The position numbers and the translations under genes are program-made. Shown piece by piece: positions 24,923 to 36,651 of a stretch of DNA of 64,000 nucleotides. Under the pieces are notes generated by a model that saw nothing but the letters and a program-made list of their open reading frames with translations, did no database searches and was not told the origin of the DNA. Source of the stretch: Sciurus carolinensis. Taxonomy: Eukaryota > Chordata > Mammalia > Rodentia > Sciuridae. Each line of letters opens with the position of its first letter. Positions within the stretch are counted from its first letter, which is position 1. The stretch lies in the NCBI RefSeq assembly GCF_902686445.1, contig NW_025920107.1, positions 558,001 through 622,000 of the forward strand, written 5' to 3'.

Positions 24923-25666
24923 AACAAAACAGTATTAAAAAACTTTGTAGTTAAATAAAATAGTTCTAATCAGAAATTTTAACTTAGGTGTACAGAATCA
25001 AAATCAGGAGCTAAAAAATGCAGAATTAAAAAAAGCCCCAGTTCCTAGAAGAAAAAAAATGGAATGGCCATTAATGGAAGCAGTGTGAGAGGGTGAGAGG
25101 GGTGAGAGAGGAGAGAGAGAGAGAGAGATAGAGAGAGAGAGAGATCAAAACACTTTTTCTGTGTTGCAGTGCCACGGAGAAGTTAAAAAAAACAATTTTT
25201 TTTTTCTAGTCTCAGGTTGATCTCCTATTGAACTGGGCCTGCTGACTTCTGAAATTTACATTTGAATGCAGGCTTCCCTATGATCAGGCCAGGGAAATTG
25301 CTGCCTAGGATTTTTTAACTCTTTTTTTCCCCAGTTGAGAATTTGACCAGATTTGGATGCAGAAAATAATGAAGCATTATCTCCCGATATTTTAAATATG
25401 GGGATTGAGACATGCCAGTGGCTGTTGGACTGATTAGAGTTAATTTTCCTCTCAGTGACAAACAGGTTAGATTTTTGCTCCATAGATTAATTGAGATTAA
25501 GAATTTGAAATAAGACTCCTTTTTATATGATTTTGGGTTGGGACCTCACTCAGAATAAAATGATACTAATTAAAATTTTGATGATCATTAAGTTAAGGGA
25601 GGACATTTACCAACTAGTTGTACCCTTAAAAATCTCTTCAGAAGGGGAATATTTGCCTGATGCTTT
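24923..25666. other. Flank of ERV1 with (GA)n microsatellite; no gene recognised
   Basis: A GAGAGA-rich microsatellite spans about 25,085-25,144. The remainder, up to the ERV1 insertion site, has no supported frame. Its last bases (gcttt) match, with one change, the bases after the 3' LTR (acttt), consistent with a 5-bp target duplication. Confidence 0.6.
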
Positions 25667-26052
25667 TGTTAGGTATAAAGCAACCTTTCTCTCCCGCTAC
25701 AGGAACCCAGCCTCCCAATCCACCTGTCAATCTGCCCTTAAGCCCGCCTCTCCCGTTACAGGAATTTCCGGCTTACATCGCCATAACCTTCCTGCCTCCC
25801 ACATTATGTTCCAATATGTCATTGGTCCATCAGTCAGTCTGTAATAATTCTCCTCCGCGATTGGTTCCTCCCAGCCAGAGAAATTCCAATATCTGACAAG
25901 GAACCCTGGGCCATCTTTCTTCTTTCCCTTTCCCCTTTCCCCCGAGCGGACAGGTTTTGACTGCATAAAATAAAGTTGCTCGTGTGGGACCTGTATCTGT
26001 GGATATTTTGGTTATTGACGAACCAAAACTTCCCCCGAACATCTAACTAACA
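25667..26052 (+). mobile_element. ERV1 5' LTR
   Basis: TGTTAGG ... CTAACA, 386 bp, about 93 percent identical by eye to the 3' LTR at 37,299-37,685. It carries a CCAAT-like box (GATTGGTTCC) and AATAAA (25,969-25,974) followed by a GT-rich stretch. The divergence from its partner indicates an old insertion, older than the ERV2 nested inside it. A solo copy of the family is at 45,643-46,081. Confidence 0.9.
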
Positions 26053-26054
26053 TC

Positions 26055-26074
26055 TGGTGCCGAAAGACCCGGGA
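26055..26074 (+). other. ERV1 primer-binding site, tRNA-Phe type
   Basis: tggtgccgaaagacccggga lies two bases after the LTR. It matches the complement of the tRNA-Phe 3' end with a two-base insertion after GCCGAAA. tRNA-Phe priming is known for the HERV-F group (class I) and for IAP (class II). Confidence 0.75.
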
Positions 26075-26703
26075 TGGGTTTTTTTCCGCTGACTAAGCAA
26101 GCAGAATCCCATCTGATTTCTCCTGCACCCGAAGATTCAGGCTCACCTTCCATTTACAGGATGCCCAGTTCTCTGCATACAACACTGGACTCCAAAATTG
26201 GTGAGTTCCCCTTAGGCAGGCCCCTGACCATTTAAACACACCTCAGCCACCTGCAGTCCCCTCAGTCCCCTCCTTATTTAAGAAGCGGCTGCCCCCAGTT
26301 TCCTCCGCCGGCTCACAGTCTTTCGCTGCTCGCCCTGTGGCTTCACCCCTTGCGGCTCCTGCCACTCAACTGCTGAGGTGTGGGGGTACCTCCTTGGTCC
26401 TCATAATTGGTCTTAGTTGTTGGGTGGATGTCTGAATTTTATGGTGCTATGATTCTTTCTCAGGGTTTGAAGCTCACTCTCTTCTGCCTATACTTGTCCC
26501 TCTCGCCACTCTGTGGCTTTTTTTCCCCCCCCCTCGTGGCTCTTGCTCGAAATTCTGGCCAGGTCTTCAAACCCTCTCTCGGCTTTTTGCCTGGTTAAAC
26601 ATTGATTTCAGGTGACAACCGAATCACTGTTTTTAACCTCTCGTTGCCTGGCACTGTGGATTCTGGGACGCCAAATCCACTACCCAGGTGGGTCTCAGAT
26701 TAC

Positions 26704-27127
26704 CATGGAATTCAAAACATCCAACCCAGAAAACTCGCCCCTGAGATGCTTATTAAATCATCTCAAACCCCTTCACCTATTCCCTGAATCAGAGCTAAAT
26801 TGTCCTTTAGATAGTAAGTCAGAATGGTCTATTTATGACACCCTAAATTCTAGCTTTATACTAGGTAAAATTGTATACCTAATTATGCTAGTTATAATTA
26901 AGTACATATATGGGCAACCTGGTGAATGGAAAGGAACTTTTCCCCTTCTTGTTTTTCCTTTCTTTCTTGCTAAACCTCTCTTGGCTTCTCCCCCACCTTT
27001 TAAGCCTTCTTTCCCTTCCAAGTTCATCTCATTCTGTTTCTCCTTCCGCTCCTCCATTCAGCCCTCCAAGTTCCCCAACCACGCGGTCTCCTACACACAT
27101 TCTAGCTCCTTTACTGGAGGTGGCTGA
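26704..27127 (+). pseudogene. gag-like 5' fragment of ERV1
   Basis: An ATG in good context (ACCATGG) opens a frame of 141 codons that ends at a stop at 27,127. The early part has leucine-rich and tryptophan-bearing segments compatible with a retroviral matrix (WSIYDTLNSSFILGK region, then GQPGEWKGTFP). The later part is a proline- and serine-rich linker. Neither a capsid homology region nor a zinc knuckle follows. It is a truncated or replaced gag. The assignment rests on position after the primer site and on general composition, so it is tentative. Confidence 0.4.
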
Positions 27128-29262
27128 CACGGAGGGAGTAAAACCTGAACACATTCTCTTGGCTAATTCCTTATTTTCAAATCTTTTCTTTCTTATCTTA
27201 GCTCTCCCTACAGACTCAAGAAATTAAAAGGACCTAAGCATCAAGTCTCTGCTAGAACATAGTAGCCCCTTTCAGATACAGATCTCAGTTAAGGGTTACA
27301 TTGAAATGTAAATGAAGAAAGGCTCAGTAGGAGACCAGTCTCAAACCCAAGAAAAAAAAGTGTCCATTTTAAATTTCTCCTGGGCTACAACTCAGAATAC
27401 TTTTCTCCATTTTAACTTTTCTCTCCTTCTCATTTTCTCATGCATTTGTTAATAACCACTATCATTTTTCTTCTAGGACTTTATTTTTCTTAAATGCTGT
27501 ATTTTTGAGCTCACAATTTTGATCCTACAGACCTAAGTTAATGATTTTTGATTGGTTCTTTTTATCCAACTCTAGAGTTATTTTTGAACATCCATTACAT
27601 TGCAATGGAGATAAATATTACAAGGCCTTTGCTTTTGTGTTAAATATAAGCATGCATAAAAATTAAATTTTTAAAAATCGATCCAAATATTTTTAATTCA
27701 CATGATTTAATGAGGTTCAATTTAAATTGGGTATACTAATAAAAGTAAAATGTCATTAAAATTAACTCACAAGTCTCTAAGTGATAAAACTAATAAAATA
27801 TTAATGCTTATAAAATGTCTAACATCAATTTTTCTAGGAATTTTCTTCAACAGAAAAGAGACAGCAAATACTATTGGTACACTTGTCTAATATCTTGGTT
27901 TTTCTACAATAAGGTGAGAAAATTGAAATCAACATGTATGGGATTACTCAAATATGTTTGTTAGAGACATCTAATTAATTTATAAGGTTATTCCAAGGAG
28001 TAACATTCTTAAAAACATTATTCTTTGTATATTAAATGTGTTCATATTTTTTCAGGTATACAAGCCTTTAAAGCAGAAAATTTATCAATCTGCTGTTCTC
28101 CAAATTAAACTTGTCTTTAATAGTAACCCTATCATTTAATATTCTGTTGTAGGACCTGTCATCAATAGGGTATATGTAAAATAACATTTAAGAAAGAGTG
28201 TAATATGCAGTAGCAAAAATGGAACTCAGCCAAAATTCAGGATAGCTATTGCACAAACTGAATGTTTTACTGTTGGTAATTCCATTTTGTATTTTCCTTG
28301 TAAACTCTAATTGTTGCCTGATCAATATTTTGCAGAAGTACTGCTTCAAGAGCAAACACTGTAAATTAACTTGGAATAGTAAGCCATCACCTATAGAACA
28401 GATAATGTAAACCCCAATTAGATAAAAGGGGGTAAATAACTGTATAGTTATGGACATTAAAGCTAAAGCCCAGTACTCTTACTTTATGACTGGTGAAACT
28501 GACTTGCTTGATGGTTAAGATCAAACTTAAAGATAGAAATTAAATACAGAGGCCAAGAAAAACTCCATATTTGGGTCTTGCCCTCAAAGTCAGCCTGAAC
28601 CCAGGGAACAAGAGGACTTCTCCAAGGAGCTTTGCAACTCTGGGTCACACAACCTCCTGAGCAAGGAGATTGATGAGACTGCTAGAGAAAAAGCCACTCA
28701 GTGAATCTGCTGCAGAGGAGGGTCACAGAAAAAGGGAGACATCCCTGGCACTTTCAAGGAAAATCACATCATCGAGAAGACCCTGCCTAACCAATTGCAC
28801 TAATGGAGCTAAGAAACTGCTCTTAAGTTCTCTATGAGTGACCCCTGTGGAAACTTAGCTGACTCTTTTAACAGACTGGAACAGGTCACTTTGACCAGCT
28901 TGATCTTAAATACCTAGCAAATCAGTTAAAACCAAAGTATAGCCATTCTTGGTCATTTAAAAATAATAGTAACTATCAAGAGAAACTGCTAGAGTCAGAA
29001 GTTTTTAGTCCGTTTAAGGCCTACAGACACAGGTGGGCTTAATCTATGTTTGCTAGTAACAGAAGTATAGAGACCTCTACTAAATGTTGTGTTCACATTC
29101 CTGATGACCTAGACAATGTTGAAGCTCCCAGATGAAGGCCTGTCCTCTCCAGCCTCTGCTAGGCCTTGTTATGGGAACAACTTCTCAGTTCTTCCACCAC
29201 CTGTCTTTACTTCCATGTCAATTAATCAACTTGTATTGCAGAATTATCAGGATCTCACAAAA

Positions 29263-29323
29263 ATTGGAGCCTGACTGCAGATGTGCCTCCAGGATTGGAG
29301 CCTGGCTGCAGATGCGCCTCCAG
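29263..29323. repeat. 31-bp tandem duplication in ERV1 interior
   Basis: Two units of attggagcctgRctgcagat + gYgcctccag lie end to end (29,263-29,293; 29,294-29,323), immediately before the ERV2 insertion. Confidence 0.85.
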
Positions 29324-29330
29324 AGAAACT

Positions 29331-29336
29331 ATCAAG
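29331..29336. repeat. ERV2 target-site duplication, left copy (atcaag)
   Basis: Six bases are repeated exactly at 37,169-37,174. A 6-bp duplication is the hallmark of class II (betaretrovirus-like) integration. Confidence 0.85.
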
Positions 29337-29815
29337 TATCGCATTCCCTCTGCCCGCAGAGAGAGACACGACAAACGTCTGAAGCTTTGGAAGTTTACTG
29401 TGCACAGTCTTCCTTTCTTTCCCTCTTTTCTATCCCCTTCTCTCTTTTCTTTCTCTCGCTCTCTTTCCCTCTGCTTAACTCTCGCCTGCTCCGGTCGCTC
29501 CGCTTCTCATGCTCGGCTCACGCCTGCTTCGGCCACTCCGCTTCTCCCACTCGGCTCTCACCCTCACTCGCACTCTTCTTCCTCACTTCTACTTTCCCCT
29601 CCCAGGAAGTTACCAAGCTTATATACACTTCAACCAATCAAGGGAGAGTACACGAGGTAAACGGCGAACAGCTGTAGGTATAGAATAGGCACACGAGAAA
29701 GGCATGCACTAATCACATTGTTAACTAGCTAATACTGTATAGCCAACCACTTTTGGCTCAGCGCCAGGCGCCATCTTGACCGTGCCCAAGGCTGGGAGTC
29801 CCGGGTACCCCGACA
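29337..29815 (-). mobile_element. ERV2 3' LTR
   Basis: 479 bp, about 96-97 percent identical to the 5' LTR when the repeat difference is set aside. Reverse-strand TATA box TATATAAG (29,618-29,625). The poly-A signal of the 5' LTR (AATAAA) reads AGTAAA here. It has one fewer unit of a 38-bp CpG-rich tandem repeat than the 5' LTR. The reverse-strand end is GATA rather than the canonical CA. Confidence 0.92.
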
Positions 29816-29816
29816 A

Positions 29817-29829
29817 TTCCCCCTTCTTT
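29817..29829 (-). other. ERV2 polypurine tract
   Basis: On the minus strand aaagaaggggga lies just before the TGTCGGGG start of the LTR, as needed for plus-strand priming. Confidence 0.75.
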
Positions 29830-30229
29830 ATTATAAATTTAAGGCTCGGGACCGTGTCTGTCTTAGGTTGAGTGGTCAGCATATGTCCTTACCCGTCATC
29901 AGAGTCTGCAGAGCATGCTGCAGCTCCTGTCTTAGGTTGGTACATAGCCACCTCCTTCATTACCCATCTCTGACTACCGGTCCAGCATCGAGAGCCATAC
30001 TTGTGGGGAGCTGCCGGCCTTTAGGGTGGTCATGGCCTGATGAAAGATAATCCAATCCCTCTGTTGGCTGTCTTGTAGGTGCATGCCAAAACAAATGAAG
30101 AGAAGGGAGCCAAGGCAAAGGAGCACTATCATAGCTCCTAAGCCTGCCCATTGTTTGACAAAACCACAAATAGAAAAAACTATTTAGACATATTAGATAC
30201 AGAAACAATATGCACCCTAGTAAAATTAG

Positions 30230-31260
30230 CTTTGACAATTTCAGCTCTCAGTTTTGAAATAAGACCATCAAATCGATAAAATAGGCTGACAATTTTCTAG
30301 ATAACCCAGCTGCGGTGCTGGAAATATCATATACAATAGGGGTAACACAAACAGTTCTTAAGGAATAAACGCATCCCAGTCCCAAAAGTTCTTGCAAGAT
30401 ATCCACTTGTTCTTGTAGTAAGTTCATTCTTTGATTTACAAGAGGTAAGCCTGTTGTTAGATGCTGGTTTAGGGTCTCTATAGTCTGTAAGGCTGCAGCT
30501 GTATTTTCGGCCAGGTAATTTTTGTTACTATATGGTTGTGTCAATGCTACTGCTGCAGAAGCTGCAATGGCAATGATCACAGCTACTGTGATGCCAAAGT
30601 CTTTTCTGTTTCTTGATAATAGCACTGGAAATTCTGTATCTGTAACAGAAACTGGGACTGGTAGAAAGGTAGGAATGTGCATCAGAATTGCACAGGTGGC
30701 AAAAGAACCATTCCAGCATTGTGAGAAATAGCACACGGTTAGTGAGCAGTTAAAAGTTGTGTTATTAGAAGTACCAGTTAGCAGAAACATAAAAGGAGAA
30801 AATACACAAGCTGACATGGGAGAAAAGGCAATATTTCTGGTACAGTTAAGGTCAGCAGAACGAGTTGTCCTACTCTGGGTCTGATCTGCAGCATAATTTC
30901 ATCGGCAAAGAGCAAAGGTTCCTCCTGTTAAGGCAAAGAAAGGCTGTAGATCGGTATATCTTTGTCTAGAAATGAAAAATAGCCAGTTATTGAAAGGATT
31001 TTTCACGAGTTGGGCGATCAAGAACAGTATGATTTGAAAAATTATCGGTAGAATTAACAGACCTGTAGAAGAAATGGTGGGAAATGGGGGGGAAAGGAAA
31101 AAAAAATATGTTAGTTAGAAGTAAAAGATATGGCCAGGCTCTAACAATAGCCCATAGGTACCGGGTTTGCCTTTCCATCTGAGTTTTTGTTATTGAGGGA
31201 AGGCTCAGGCTCATCACTGCAAGGAGGAGCAGCATCACTTGCATGTTGTACAACTCTGAT
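30230..31260 (-). pseudogene. env: ERV2 env, truncated (surface part mostly missing)
   Basis: About 1 kb in place of the usual 1.8-2 kb. The 5' part (31,253-30,987) codes a signal-peptide-like hydrophobic leader and a short N-glycosylation-rich piece. The 3' part (30,817-30,248) is in another frame. It holds the end of the surface subunit, a basic stretch (RNRK at residues 69-72) where cleavage would fall, a long alanine/isoleucine-rich hydrophobic fusion-peptide-like segment, a heptad region, two cysteines (149, 157) of the immunosuppressive/disulphide region type, and CVTPIVYD. The C-terminal membrane anchor is not in frame. Frame breaks and the loss of most of the surface domain make a working envelope impossible. 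Family: betaretrovirus-like by context. Confidence 0.75.
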
Positions 31261-31499
31261 CAGCCTTTCTGGAATCCAGACTGGAGTCTGTTGATCCTGT
31301 GGGAAGATACAAACAGACCCTCAGACCCAACGAAGGACTGGGTCTGGTCCTTTCCAACAACCTGTCAGGATGTCTTTCCATTTTACCCATACTTGAGGAG
31401 TATCATGGGGATTATAATGCCGATCAGCTGCAGAGTGGCCGTCCCTATCCAAGGTTAAAAATTTAGAATAAAGAGAACTAAATTAAGTTTATCTTTAGG

Positions 31500-32095
31500 A
31501 GACTTGTAGGAGGCTCCTATTCCCCCTTTTTGTTTATTTAAACAATTTTTTAAGGTAAGATGTGTTCTTTCTACAATGCCTTGTCCCTGAGGATTATAGG
31601 GGATGCCAGTGACTGATTGGATGTTAAATGTAGAAACAACCGAAAGCTTTTGGAAGTATAAGCAGGGCCATTATCTGTTTTAATAACTTTAGGTATGCCC
31701 CAGCTAGCAAATGCTTGTAGGCAGTGTTGAATGACGTCTTTTACCTTTTCTCCGGAATGAGCGGAAGCCATAATGACCCCTGAAGCAGTGTCTACTGACA
31801 CATGTACATACTTGACAGTACCAAATTCAGGAATATGGGTTACATCCATTTGTGAAATATGATTAGGTAGCAGTCCCCTGGGGTTAACTCCAAAGGATTG
31901 TACTGGGATTAAAGGAGCACAATGTTGACAATTTTTTACTATTTGTCGAGCCATACATTTAGAGATAGGAAATTTTCTACTCAAGGTAGTGGAATTTACA
32001 TGGAATTTTTCATGAAAGAGTTTTGCTTGTTCCTCTATAGAAAAAACAAAAATTGATTTGGTGGCCATATCTACCAAGTCATTAGCATTGGCCAA
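31500..32095 (-). pseudogene. pol: ERV2 pol, integrase part
   Basis: Zinc-binding HHCC residues appear as H28, H32, C56 and C59 of the open stretch. The first two catalytic acidic residues follow at D84 (QMDVTHIP) and D141 (KTDNGPAY), 57 residues apart as in retroviral integrases. The third acidic residue lies in a different frame near 31,570-31,580, after a frameshift. The frame before it also differs from that of RNase H, so at least two breaks separate it from the rest of pol. It would have inserted viral DNA into the chromosome. Non-functional here. Confidence 0.9.
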
Positions 32096-32148
32096 AGGTC
32101 CTGGTAAATTAGAATGAGCTCTAATATGTCCTACATAGAATGGATAGT

Positions 32149-32680
32149 TTACGCTGTAGGATAAGGTTTTGTAACTGTGATAAAAAAAAAAGCTACAGTG
32201 GACGTGGAAGAAATAAGGGGTACTGTTTCAAGAACATGTAAAGCGTTGACAACATATAAGCTATCAGATAGGAGGTTGAATGGCTGATTATCTGCTAATT
32301 TAAAGGCTAATATTACCGCTGCGAGTTCAGTAACTTGTGCGGAGTTGGGTGGAACTATTATGGTATGAAGTTGTTTACTGATAAGTACTGCGCCCACTCC
32401 ATTTTTGGAGCCATCAGTAAAAATGGTTACACAGTTTTTAAGAGGCTGGGCACTAGATACTTTTGGGAAAATTATGGGAGTATTTTTACAGAATTGAATC
32501 CAGGGATGTTGGGGATAATGGTTATCGAACTGAGCTGAGGTGGAACAATATAATACTGACCAATCATCATTATTAATTAGCCATTTAATTTGCTGAGTGG
32601 ATTAAGGAGTTATAATAATAGATGGATGGATTCCAAAAACAGTAATGCAAGATTCTATTCCCTTGAATATTACCTGAGCA
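32149..32680 (-). pseudogene. pol: ERV2 pol, RNase H part
   Basis: The short open stretch 32,397-32,149 shows the RNase H pattern: NSAQVTELAAVILAFK with the catalytic Glu, then LLSDSLYVVNAL with the catalytic Asp. The upstream part (32,398-32,680) is interrupted by stops. It joins the reverse transcriptase region in the same reading phase but with in-frame stops, and changes frame before the integrase. Confidence 0.85.
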
Positions 32681-32685
32681 ATAGC

Positions 32686-33660
32686 TTAGGGATATGATTG
32701 TAATGTTTTAGCTGGAGAGCTAGGAAGATTTATACTTTGTAGAGGTCCTCCTTGCCAAACTATGCCAAAAGGGGCATGTTTCTCTGAGATTATGATTAAA
32801 TTTAATGGTTGAGTAGGATCACAATGATCAACGTAACACTGCTGAAGTCTATTCTCTACTAGCTGTAAGGATATCCGTGCTTCGGGAGTAAGTTTCCTAG
32901 AAGAATTCAAGTCAGGATCACCTTTTAATATATCGAATAAAGGTTTTAATTCCCCCGTGGATAATTTTAAATAGGATCTAATCCAGTTAATATCACCTAA
33001 GAGTTTCTGAAAATCATTCAAGGTATTCAATTGATCTGTCCTAGTGGTCAACCTTAATGGTCTGACTGTAGTAGCAGTGAGTTTTGTACCCAGATATTCT
33101 TGGATCTCTTCCAATTGTAATTTTTCAGGGGCTATCACTAATCCTCTTTTTTCTAATGCTTGAGTTATAAATTGTAATACTTCTAACAATACTTCTTTTT
33201 CTGGATGGCAAGTAAGTATGTCATCCATATAATGATAAATCAATAATCTCTTAAACTTTTGTCTAGTAGTTGTTAACGCTTTATCTATGTATATTTGACA
33301 TATAGTAGGACTGTTGGCCATACCTTGAGGCAACACGGTCCATTCAAATCTCTGATCAGGTTGAGTGTGATTAAGAGAGGGCAAAGTAAAGGCAAATCTC
33401 CAACAATCATCTTTGTATAGGGGTATAGAGAAAAAACAATCTTTTAAATCCAAAATAATAGTAGGCCAATTTTTTGGTAGTGCAGTGACAAGAGGGAGTC
33501 CACATTGGATAGGTCCCATAGGGTACATTTGTTCATTTATGGCTCTTAAATCATGTAATAACCTCCATTTTCCTGATTTTTTCTTTATTAAGAATATTGG
33601 AGTATTCCAAGGAGAAGTAGAATGTTGTAAATGACCTGCTTGTACCTGCTCTTGTACCAA
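32686..33660 (-). pseudogene. pol: ERV2 pol, reverse transcriptase part
   Basis: The longest open stretch of the provirus (324 codons). It contains the first catalytic Asp region (ILDLKDCFFSIPL, residues 69-81), the VLPQGMANSP motif (109-118) and the YMDD active site (144-147; about 33,220-33,231), followed by thumb and connection-like sequence. In the family this enzyme copies genomic RNA into DNA. The N-terminal part of pol (33,661-33,978) is interrupted by stops and shifts. No key catalytic residue is missing in the open part, but the gene as a whole is broken. Confidence 0.95.
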
Positions 33661-33978
33661 CTTATGAGCTGCCTCTAGTTTCTCTATTGTTAGGGGCCAC
33701 TGCGGAATCCAACGAGGCTTATCATCTTTCCATACTATAGGGATTGATGGTTTATCAGTGGCCCCTAGGAAAAACCCAGCCCATGAGAATCGTTCTTTGG
33801 TGGGAGTAAGGGCAGTGGTTGGGCAAATCCTTGACTATGTCCTCTTAATCCTTTTTTATCATTATAGTTCATGTTTTGTAGCATATTTTTTACAGGAGTC
33901 CCTTGGTAGATCTGATCAGTGGTGAGTTTCATATTCATTTGCTGCAGGACATCTCGTCCCCATAAACTAATAGGAACA

Positions 33979-34521
33979 TTACAAACATATGGCTGGAATA
34001 TTCCTGTATGTCCCTCTGTATCCTTCCATGATAGTGAGGAAGCACTTTGATTGGGGCTTTTCCGCTACTCCTAAGCCGCTCAAGCTCTGAGCTGCTGTGA
34101 TCAATGGCCAGTGTTTTGGCCAGACCACTGCACTAATAATACTTTTGTCTGCTCCTGTATCTAATAGACCTGTAAATTCCATATTTCCCACTTTTAATTT
34201 TAGGAGGGGCCTCTGTCCCATATCCATAGTAAGATTTATTAAAGTAGTTCCTGTTGATCCAAAACCTCCTTGTCCTCTATTTGTATTTTTACAGGGCCAT
34301 AAATAATGTTGACTGGGTAGCACAAGCATTTGTGCAATACGATCCCCTGGAGAGATGACCGTAATTCCTTTTGGTGAAGAGACTGAAGCTTTTATTTGAA
34401 CAGTAAAATCAGGATCAATAACTCCTGGGTGTACTATAAGTCCTTTTAATGTTGAAGAACTTCTGCCTAACAATAGTCCTACACTGTTTTGTGGGATTTT
34501 TTTCATGCCAGTCAGTATCAA
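33979..34521 (-). pseudogene. pro: ERV2 pro: dUTPase fused to aspartic protease
   Basis: Order of domains: dUTPase (GRSSSTLKGLIVHPGVID at residues 19-36, PKGITVISPGDRIAQMLVLP at 50-69, then glycine-rich RGQGGFGSTG at 82-91), followed directly by a retroviral protease with the LLDTGADKSI active site (119-128). A dUTPase placed before the protease is characteristic of betaretroviruses and supports the class II assignment. The dUTPase N-terminal part is not in the same open frame, and the stretch ends before the full protease, so the enzyme is incomplete. Confidence 0.9.
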
Positions 34522-34703
34522 TCATCTGTACCCCCATATCTGGGGTTAATATGAGTCTGGAGGTGGCGCAGATGTTCAATCCTGCACTCTCTGAGGTGGC
34601 TCTACGCTCCCTTTCTCTGTGGGAGGATACCACTGTCGGGGAACTTGTTGAATGGCCCCGTATATTTGTTGCGGGCCCCGGGGAGGGCCCTGTCTCCAAT
34701 TTT

Positions 34704-36224
34704 TTAGAGTTTAGGATTTAGACCTAGAAAATTACCCTCCCTATCTCTAATAGACTGACAGGCACTGCTCCAATGATTTCCCTTTTTGCTTCTTGGACAT
34801 AGCCCAGGTCCGGTTCCCAAACTATTCCCTGTATGGATGTTCCTACCTTGGGCAAGGAATAGCCTTTTGTTTGGACAAGTGGCTTTTAGATGTCCCATCT
34901 GTCCACACACAAAACATGATCCTAGAGACTATTAGTTCTTTGAGGGGATCTCCCCTGGGCTTGTGCAAGTGCGGCAGACAACAAAGTGGTTTGTCTATCT
35001 ATGGCTGCTACAAAGGCACTGCTTTGTGCCGAAGTATCATTTACATCTCTACACACTATTAAATAGGTGGATAAATCTTTATTTTTCCATGGTCTTATAG
35101 CCTCCTTACACCATTTGTTAGCTTGTTCGTAAGCCAATTGTTTTACTAAGGGCATGGCTTGATCCGCATCTCCGAAGATGCGTGATGCTGTTTGAATCAG
35201 CCTGTCCACAAAGTCTGCATAGGGCTCACTACTCCCTTGAGTTACTTTTGACAACTGGCCTTGTAAGTCTCCTGCTCCTTGTAATGTTTTCCAGGCCTTG
35301 GTTGCAGCTATAGCAATTTGTGCATAGACTGCTGGATGATAATTAAGCTGCGCTTGAAGAGTCTCATAAGGTCCCACGCCCATAAGCATGTCCCTATCAA
35401 CTTGGGGATTTCCCTGCTGCCGCATTTCGGCGGGCGGTATCCGCAGAAATTTCTTGCCATGATGTCTTCCACATAAGGTATTGTCACCCAGACAGAGCGG
35501 CTCTAGCAAGATTAGTCCAGTCCTGGGGCACTAAGTTTAATGACGTCAAGGTGTCTACTAAGGCTATAGTAAAGGCTGATTGAGGACCATATGTACTAAC
35601 TGCTTCTTTTAATTGTTTTACTATTTTAAAGTCTAAGGGTTGGTGGAATCTTTGATTTTGAGCATCCTCAAAAACAGGATATGCTACAGATCCAAGATGA
35701 CTCCATTCTAAGCGTGATCCGAAACCAGACGCTTCATGAGAAGGAGGTTCCCTATTTAGGGGAGGTGCACTAGGCAACACAGGCACTAGAGGGGGCTCTT
35801 TATCTAGTCTTAATTTTTGTACTCTTTTTTCTAATTCTTCTCCTGATAGTTCCCCTTCTGATAATTCCTCATCTGAGTTAGTTCCTCTTTCTGAATTTTG
35901 AGAACGATATGAGCGTTCCTCTTTTATTTCTTCCAAGACCTGTCTTCCTTCAGCTAGAGGCTCGACGAGTGAAGGTTTTTTGTTTTTGCCTCATAGACAG
36001 GATTTAATGAGAGACCAAATAGCCATAGTGCCTACTGGTAAAGGGCTTTGCCTATCCTCTACATGAAGGTCCTCCCCCAGCTGTTCCCACTGTAGGGTGT
36101 TTAAAAGGCCCTCATCCAAAAACCAAGGGGAAACCTTTTCTACAGTATCGAGAAATGCTCTAGCTGTTTTTGCCTTTAACGGTGTCCCATAGTTTTTTAA
36201 TAGCTCCCTGAGGGGCTGTTGCAT
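34704..36224 (-). pseudogene. gag: ERV2 gag (matrix, capsid, nucleocapsid), broken
   Basis: The reading starts at an ATG at 36,224 with a matrix-like segment (LRELLKNYGTPLK). It meets an in-frame TGA at 35,988-35,990 and resumes in the same phase. The 35,936-35,484 stretch holds an acidic and proline-rich linker and the capsid N-terminus (VAYPVFEDAQNQRFHQPLDF). A frameshift within 35,484-35,509 leads to the capsid C-terminus with the major homology region (QGSSEPYADFVDRL, about 35,185-35,239). A further shift precedes the nucleocapsid. The first zinc knuckle is intact as CCHC (C-F-V-C-GQMG-H-LKAT-C, about 34,870-34,913). The second has lost one cysteine (CPRS). Gag forms the virion core in the family; here it is a pseudogene. 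Confidence 0.92.
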
Positions 36225-36631
36225 CCTGAATTAGACGTTTCAGACCCCATTGTTACTAATTTGAATAGCTTCAGTTATGGCAGTTACGATAACAAACAGT
36301 GGCCAAGCTGCCAGGAGCAACGAGATTACTAAAAGGAAAACTATCTGTCAAATATGTATTAGAGTTTGTAGCCGCTTTTCACGTGCTAGCTGTACCTTAA
36401 TTGGACCGCATTCCACGTGTCCCTACTTTTACCTTAATTGGACCGCATTCCGCGTGTCCTTATTTTCCTTTAACCGGACCGCATTCCACGTGTGCCGATA
36501 GTCGCTATACCGCGAACGTCGAGGCTGCCTCTCCTTTACCTGTTTACTTTTGACCTTTTTATAACCGGTTTAACTTATTAAAAAAAATTTTTTAGATATC
36601 TTACCTTGTTTTCTTTTTAAAATTTTCATCT
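36225..36631 (-). other. ERV2 5' leader
   Basis: Untranslated region between primer site and gag. It contains three copies of a roughly 40-bp motif read on the plus strand as TTGGACCGCATTCCRCGTGT (about 36,396-36,495), a small tandem array that may belong to the packaging region. Confidence 0.6.
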
Positions 36632-36649
36632 TCCCGAGTCTCGGCACCA
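36632..36649 (-). other. ERV2 primer-binding site, tRNA-Phe-like
   Basis: On the minus strand tggtgccgagactcggga follows the 5' LTR after two bases. It matches the complement of the tRNA-Phe 3' end with a few changes. Both nested proviruses thus use related primer sites. Confidence 0.65.
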
Positions 36650-36651
36650 GT

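Larger units (their letters stand above)
26053..29330 (+). mobile_element. ERV1 interior, left part (mostly non-coding)
   Basis: After the primer site comes a leader and then a gag-like start (26,704-27,127). From about 27,230 to 29,260 the sequence is AT-rich with no retroviral frame. No protease, reverse transcriptase or integrase motif is visible, which suggests a non-autonomous or internally replaced element. Part of it (27,840-28,290) is shared in reverse with 19,640-21,215. The interior resumes after ERV2 at 37,175-37,298, which ends in the purine tract. Class I is favoured by the gag-like start and the 5-bp duplication, but class is not settled. Confidence 0.7.

Noticed and set aside
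29132..29677. 181-codon plus-strand frame (and the similar one at 36,702-37,013)
   Set aside because: It runs through the pyrimidine- and CpG-rich part of the ERV2 LTR in antisense. Openness reflects composition.
33413..34721. Plus-strand frames inside ERV2 pol and pro
   Set aside because: They are antisense shadows of the reverse transcriptase and dUTPase-protease frames, which carry the motifs.
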